This document shows positions 62,110-64,000 of a DNA stretch of 64,000 nucleotides, in pieces; the stretch's first letter is position 1; the number at the start of each line of letters is the position of its first letter. The notes under the pieces were generated by a model that made no database searches, was not told the DNA's origin, and worked only from the letters and a program-made list of their open reading frames with translations. The position numbers and the translations under genes are program-made. Origin of the DNA: Erwinia billingiae Eb661 (GTDB lineage: Bacteria > Pseudomonadota > Gammaproteobacteria > Enterobacterales > Enterobacteriaceae). The stretch is from positions 4,712,001-4,776,000 of the forward strand of contig NC_014306.1 of assembly GCF_000196615.1 (NCBI RefSeq), in the 5' to 3' direction.

Positions 62110-62445
62110 TTAGTGCCAAATCGCCAGCCCGACCAGACTAATTACAATCAATCCGCATAAGGCGCTGGTCAGGATAAACTGGCCCCGAACCCGCTCGCAG
62201 CGGCGAATAAACTCATCATCATGATGGTCGCGATAACGCTGTGACCAGATATAACGCACCAGTCGAACCTGCTTGCTCGGCTGCCCGTGTGAGGTAAAAA
62301 ATCCCGCGCCATCCACATATTGATACAGTAAAGGGTCACACCCACGTAGCACCACTAAAAGCGCGCGCAAAGAGGAAAAGTAGCGCGCCATATTCACCAC
62401 ACAAACCACACAAAGAGCCCAGAAAAGCGCGATGGTGCTGATCAT
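62110..62445 (-). CDS. uspB: universal stress protein B
   Basis: Small inner-membrane protein (111 residues, the same as E. coli UspB) linked to ethanol tolerance in stationary phase. Two membrane segments, at about 3-22 and 92-110; the middle [24 protein letters not shown] is almost unchanged from E. coli. GGGAGGGG precedes the ATG. In E. coli it is sigma-S-dependent; the promoter was not located here. Divergent from uspA. Confidence 0.96.
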   Translation of the reverse strand: MISTIALFWALCVVCVVNMARYFSSLRALLVVLRGCDPLLYQYVDGAGFFTSHGQPSKQVRLVRYIWSQRYRDHHDDEFIRRCERVRGQFILTSALCGLIVISLVGLAIWH

Positions 62446-62891
62446 GATCCCCTCCCGGCAAGGCATCTAAAGGACGTTATCCGCGGGGAATGCCGGACAA
62501 GCCCCACAATGATTCGCCAATCACCTCATTGAACCAGACAGAATTGAAGTTGTAACCGCTGAGCGACCGTCATTAGCGCATAACGGGTCGTTAATATCAG
62601 TGTAGGAGATTTGATTAAAATAATTCCAGCGATGTTTTGCCTGAGCAGCAGAAAGAGAGAAAAATTCATTTTGATCCCGCTCGCAAAGGGCGCGGCCTGC
62701 ACGCCCGTCTGTTAACAATTCGGGCTATAATAAATGCGAAAACTATAAAGGTGCCGGGATGTTTGCTCATCTCAGGCGCGGTACTAAACCATCATGCATT
62801 AAACATTAGCAACGGATTTCAATGTGTTATGATGCAAAAAGACAACTTTGTCGGCGGATAACTCTCCGCAACGAATGAAAGGAGTATCGTT
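62446..62891. promoter_or_regulatory. divergent uspB-uspA control region
   Basis: 446 bp without a gene. Candidate -10 hexamers for uspA are TATAAT (62726-62731) and TATGAT (62828-62833, with TGTG before it), neither with a good -35, which would fit guarded or activator-dependent stress promoters. A 74-codon frame at 62637-62861 is not supported. Confidence 0.45.
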
Positions 62892-63329
62892 ATGTCTTAC
62901 AAACACATTCTGATTGCAGTCGACCTTTCCCCTGAAAGTAAGCTGCTGGTCGCCAAAGCGGTGTCCATGGCGCGTCCTTACGATGCCAAAGTGTCACTGA
63001 TCCACGTCGATGTGAACTATTCCGACCTGTATACCGGGTTGATCGATGTAAATCTTGGCGATATGCAAAAACGTATCTCTGAAGAGACCCACACCGCCCT
63101 GACTGACCTCTCTAACAGCGCAGGCTACCCGATTTCCGAAACCCTGAGCGGCAGCGGCGATCTGGGCCAGGTACTGGTTGATGCCATCAAAAAATACGAT
63201 GTGGATTTGGTGGTCTGTGGTCACCATCAGGACTTCTGGAGCAAGCTGATGTCCTCGGCGCGTCAGCTGATCAACACCGTCCATATCGATATGCTGATCG
63301 TGCCGCTGCGCGACGAAGAAGACGAATAG
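62892..63329 (+). CDS. uspA: universal stress protein A
   Basis: 145-residue cytoplasmic UspA-domain protein made in growth arrest. Starts [17 protein letters not shown] and ends with [12 protein letters not shown], as in E. coli UspA (144 residues). It belongs to the non-ATP-binding UspA class: the G-2X-G-9X-G(S/T) loop is replaced ([18 protein letters not shown]). GAAAGGAG precedes the ATG. Confidence 0.97.
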   Translation: MSYKHILIAVDLSPESKLLVAKAVSMARPYDAKVSLIHVDVNYSDLYTGLIDVNLGDMQKRISEETHTALTDLSNSAGYPISETLSGSGDLGQVLVDAIKKYDVDLVVCGHHQDFWSKLMSSARQLINTVHIDMLIVPLRDEEDE

Positions 63330-63346
63330 TCTGAAGCATAAGACAA

Positions 63347-63378
63347 AAGAAAGGGCGGAAAATATTCCGCCCTTTTTG
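63347..63378. terminator. bidirectional terminator uspA/rsmJ
   Basis: AAGGGCGGAA-aata-TTCCGCCCTTTTT hairpin between convergent genes, closely like the pitA/uspB one. Confidence 0.93.
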
Positions 63379-63395
63379 TTTTCGCCAACCGGCGT

Positions 63396-64000
63396 TTATT
63401 CGCTGATTAGCGGCGGATAGATATCAAACCGGTGGCTTTTGGTCACCACCGCCGCCTGTGTTACCACGCCCGCCAGGGGCGGTGCGTAGTCAGGCCGCTT
63501 CACCACCACGCGCTTCTTCGCCAGACGCCGGGCCGGTTCCAGCAGGCCATCGGCATCGTCATCGGCACCCACCAGCGTCTGGAAAACCCGCATCTCTTTT
63601 TTGACCAGCGCGCTTTTCTGCTTGTGGGGGAACATCGGATCGAGATAAACCACATCCGGCTGTTCAACGATCTCAGCGAGTGCTTGCAGGCTCGACGCGT
63701 GGATCAAGGTCAGCCGTTCGCGCAGCCAGCCGCCGATTTCGGCACTTTCATAGCCACGCCGTAAACCGTCATCTAACAGCGCGGCCACCACCGGATGGCG
63801 CTCCAGCATCTGCACACGGCAGCCAATCGAAGCCAGCACAAAGGCATCGCGTCCCAGGCCGGCAGTGGCATCGACCACCGCAGGCAGATAACCGCTTTTG
63901 ATGCCGACCGCTCTGGCCACCGCTTCGCCGCGACCACCGCCAAAACGCCGACGGTGCGCCATCGCGCCTTCTACGAAGTCGACAAAAATCCCGCCAAGCT
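63396..64000 (-). CDS. rsmJ: 16S rRNA (guanine1516-N2)-methyltransferase RsmJ, 5' end missing
   Basis: Methylates G1516 of 16S rRNA. The frame stays open to the last base of the window: [27 protein letters not shown], where the ATG at AMAHRR is internal, so about 50 N-terminal residues lie outside. SAM motif [15 protein letters not shown] and motif [21 protein letters not shown] are present. In E. coli dtpB (yhiP) lies between uspA and rsmJ; here uspA and rsmJ are only 66 bp apart. Confidence 0.95.
   Translation of the reverse strand, partial: LGGIFVDFVEGAMAHRRRFGGGRGEAVARAVGIKSGYLPAVVDATAGLGRDAFVLASIGCRVQMLERHPVVAALLDDGLRRGYESAEIGGWLRERLTLIHASSLQALAEIVEQPDVVYLDPMFPHKQKSALVKKEMRVFQTLVGADDDADGLLEPARRLAKKRVVVKRPDYAPPLAGVVTQAAVVTKSHRFDIYPPLISE

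Noticed and set aside
62637..62861. 74-codon ORF before uspA
   Set aside because: Lies in the regulatory region, no ribosome site, no conserved counterpart known at this locus.
1..64000. CRISPR arrays, tRNA or rRNA genes, insertion sequences, prophage genes
   Set aside because: Looked for regular spaced repeats, cloverleaf sequences in the gaps, transposase or integrase motifs and flanking repeats; none seen by eye.

Overview
The window is a chromosomal segment of an enterobacterium (Enterobacterales). The two ends and several internal blocks keep the gene order known from Escherichia coli around 76-78 min: panM, rpoH-ftsX-ftsE-ftsY, rsmD-yhhL, yhhM, yhhN, zntA, tusA, yhhQ, dcrB, then yhhS and yhhT, and finally yhiN, pitA, uspB, uspA, rsmJ. 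Protein divergence from E. coli and the carbon-source islands between these blocks fit a plant- or environment-associated relative such as Erwinia/Pantoea (Erwiniaceae); the genus is inference. No rRNA, tRNA, insertion sequence, phage gene or CRISPR array was seen.

Layout. 1-11.1 kb: conserved housekeeping block (pantothenate activation factor, heat-shock sigma factor, FtsEX/FtsY, 16S rRNA methyltransferase, zinc export, tRNA modification, queuosine-precursor uptake with a preQ1-I-like riboswitch). 11.1-23.3 kb: a myo-inositol catabolic island (iolE, iolH, iolG, iolD leftward; iolC, iolR rightward; iolB, iolA leftward; iolI rightward) inserted between dcrB and yhhS. 23.4-29.4 kb: yhhS and yhhT pushed apart by an iron(III)-type ABC transporter preceded by a 32-codon overlapping small ORF. 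29.5-34.2 kb: uxuA with its GntR regulator, a small cupin, and a LacI regulator divergent from a second inositol-2-dehydrogenase-like gene. 34.2-37.5 kb: an HxlR-EmrA-EmrB efflux operon with two perfect 17-bp palindromic operators. 37.6-41.6 kb: a class II aldolase with an orphan SsuA-like binding protein, a c-di-GMP phosphodiesterase and an AT-rich gene of unknown function. 41.9-47.0 kb: proP, and a Fur-box-controlled TonB receptor with a siderophore-binding protein. 47.1-53.3 kb: a DeoR-controlled tetronate (threonate/erythronate) operon with a GntP-type permease and a CRP site. 53.4-59.1 kb: a GtrII-like membrane glucosyltransferase, a cold-shock gene with a cspA-type leader, and an ascorbate-type PTS operon with a GntR/UTRA regulator. 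59.1-64 kb: yhiN, pitA, uspB, uspA, rsmJ (cut by the window end).

How it works together. The accessory parts are mostly sugar-acid and polyol pathways, each with its own regulator (RpiR, GntR, LacI, DeoR, HutC-type GntR), placed between core genes. The inositol island encodes the route from inositol to malonate semialdehyde and on to acetyl-CoA, but no inositol transporter is visible in it. The most distinctive signals are regulatory: a shared TTTCA-N14-TGAAA dyad at two iol promoters with a degenerate third copy, the twin HxlR palindromes straddling a 17-bp-spaced promoter, the preQ1-like pseudoknot covering the yhhQ ribosome-binding site, and the overlapping small ORF in front of the ABC transporter.
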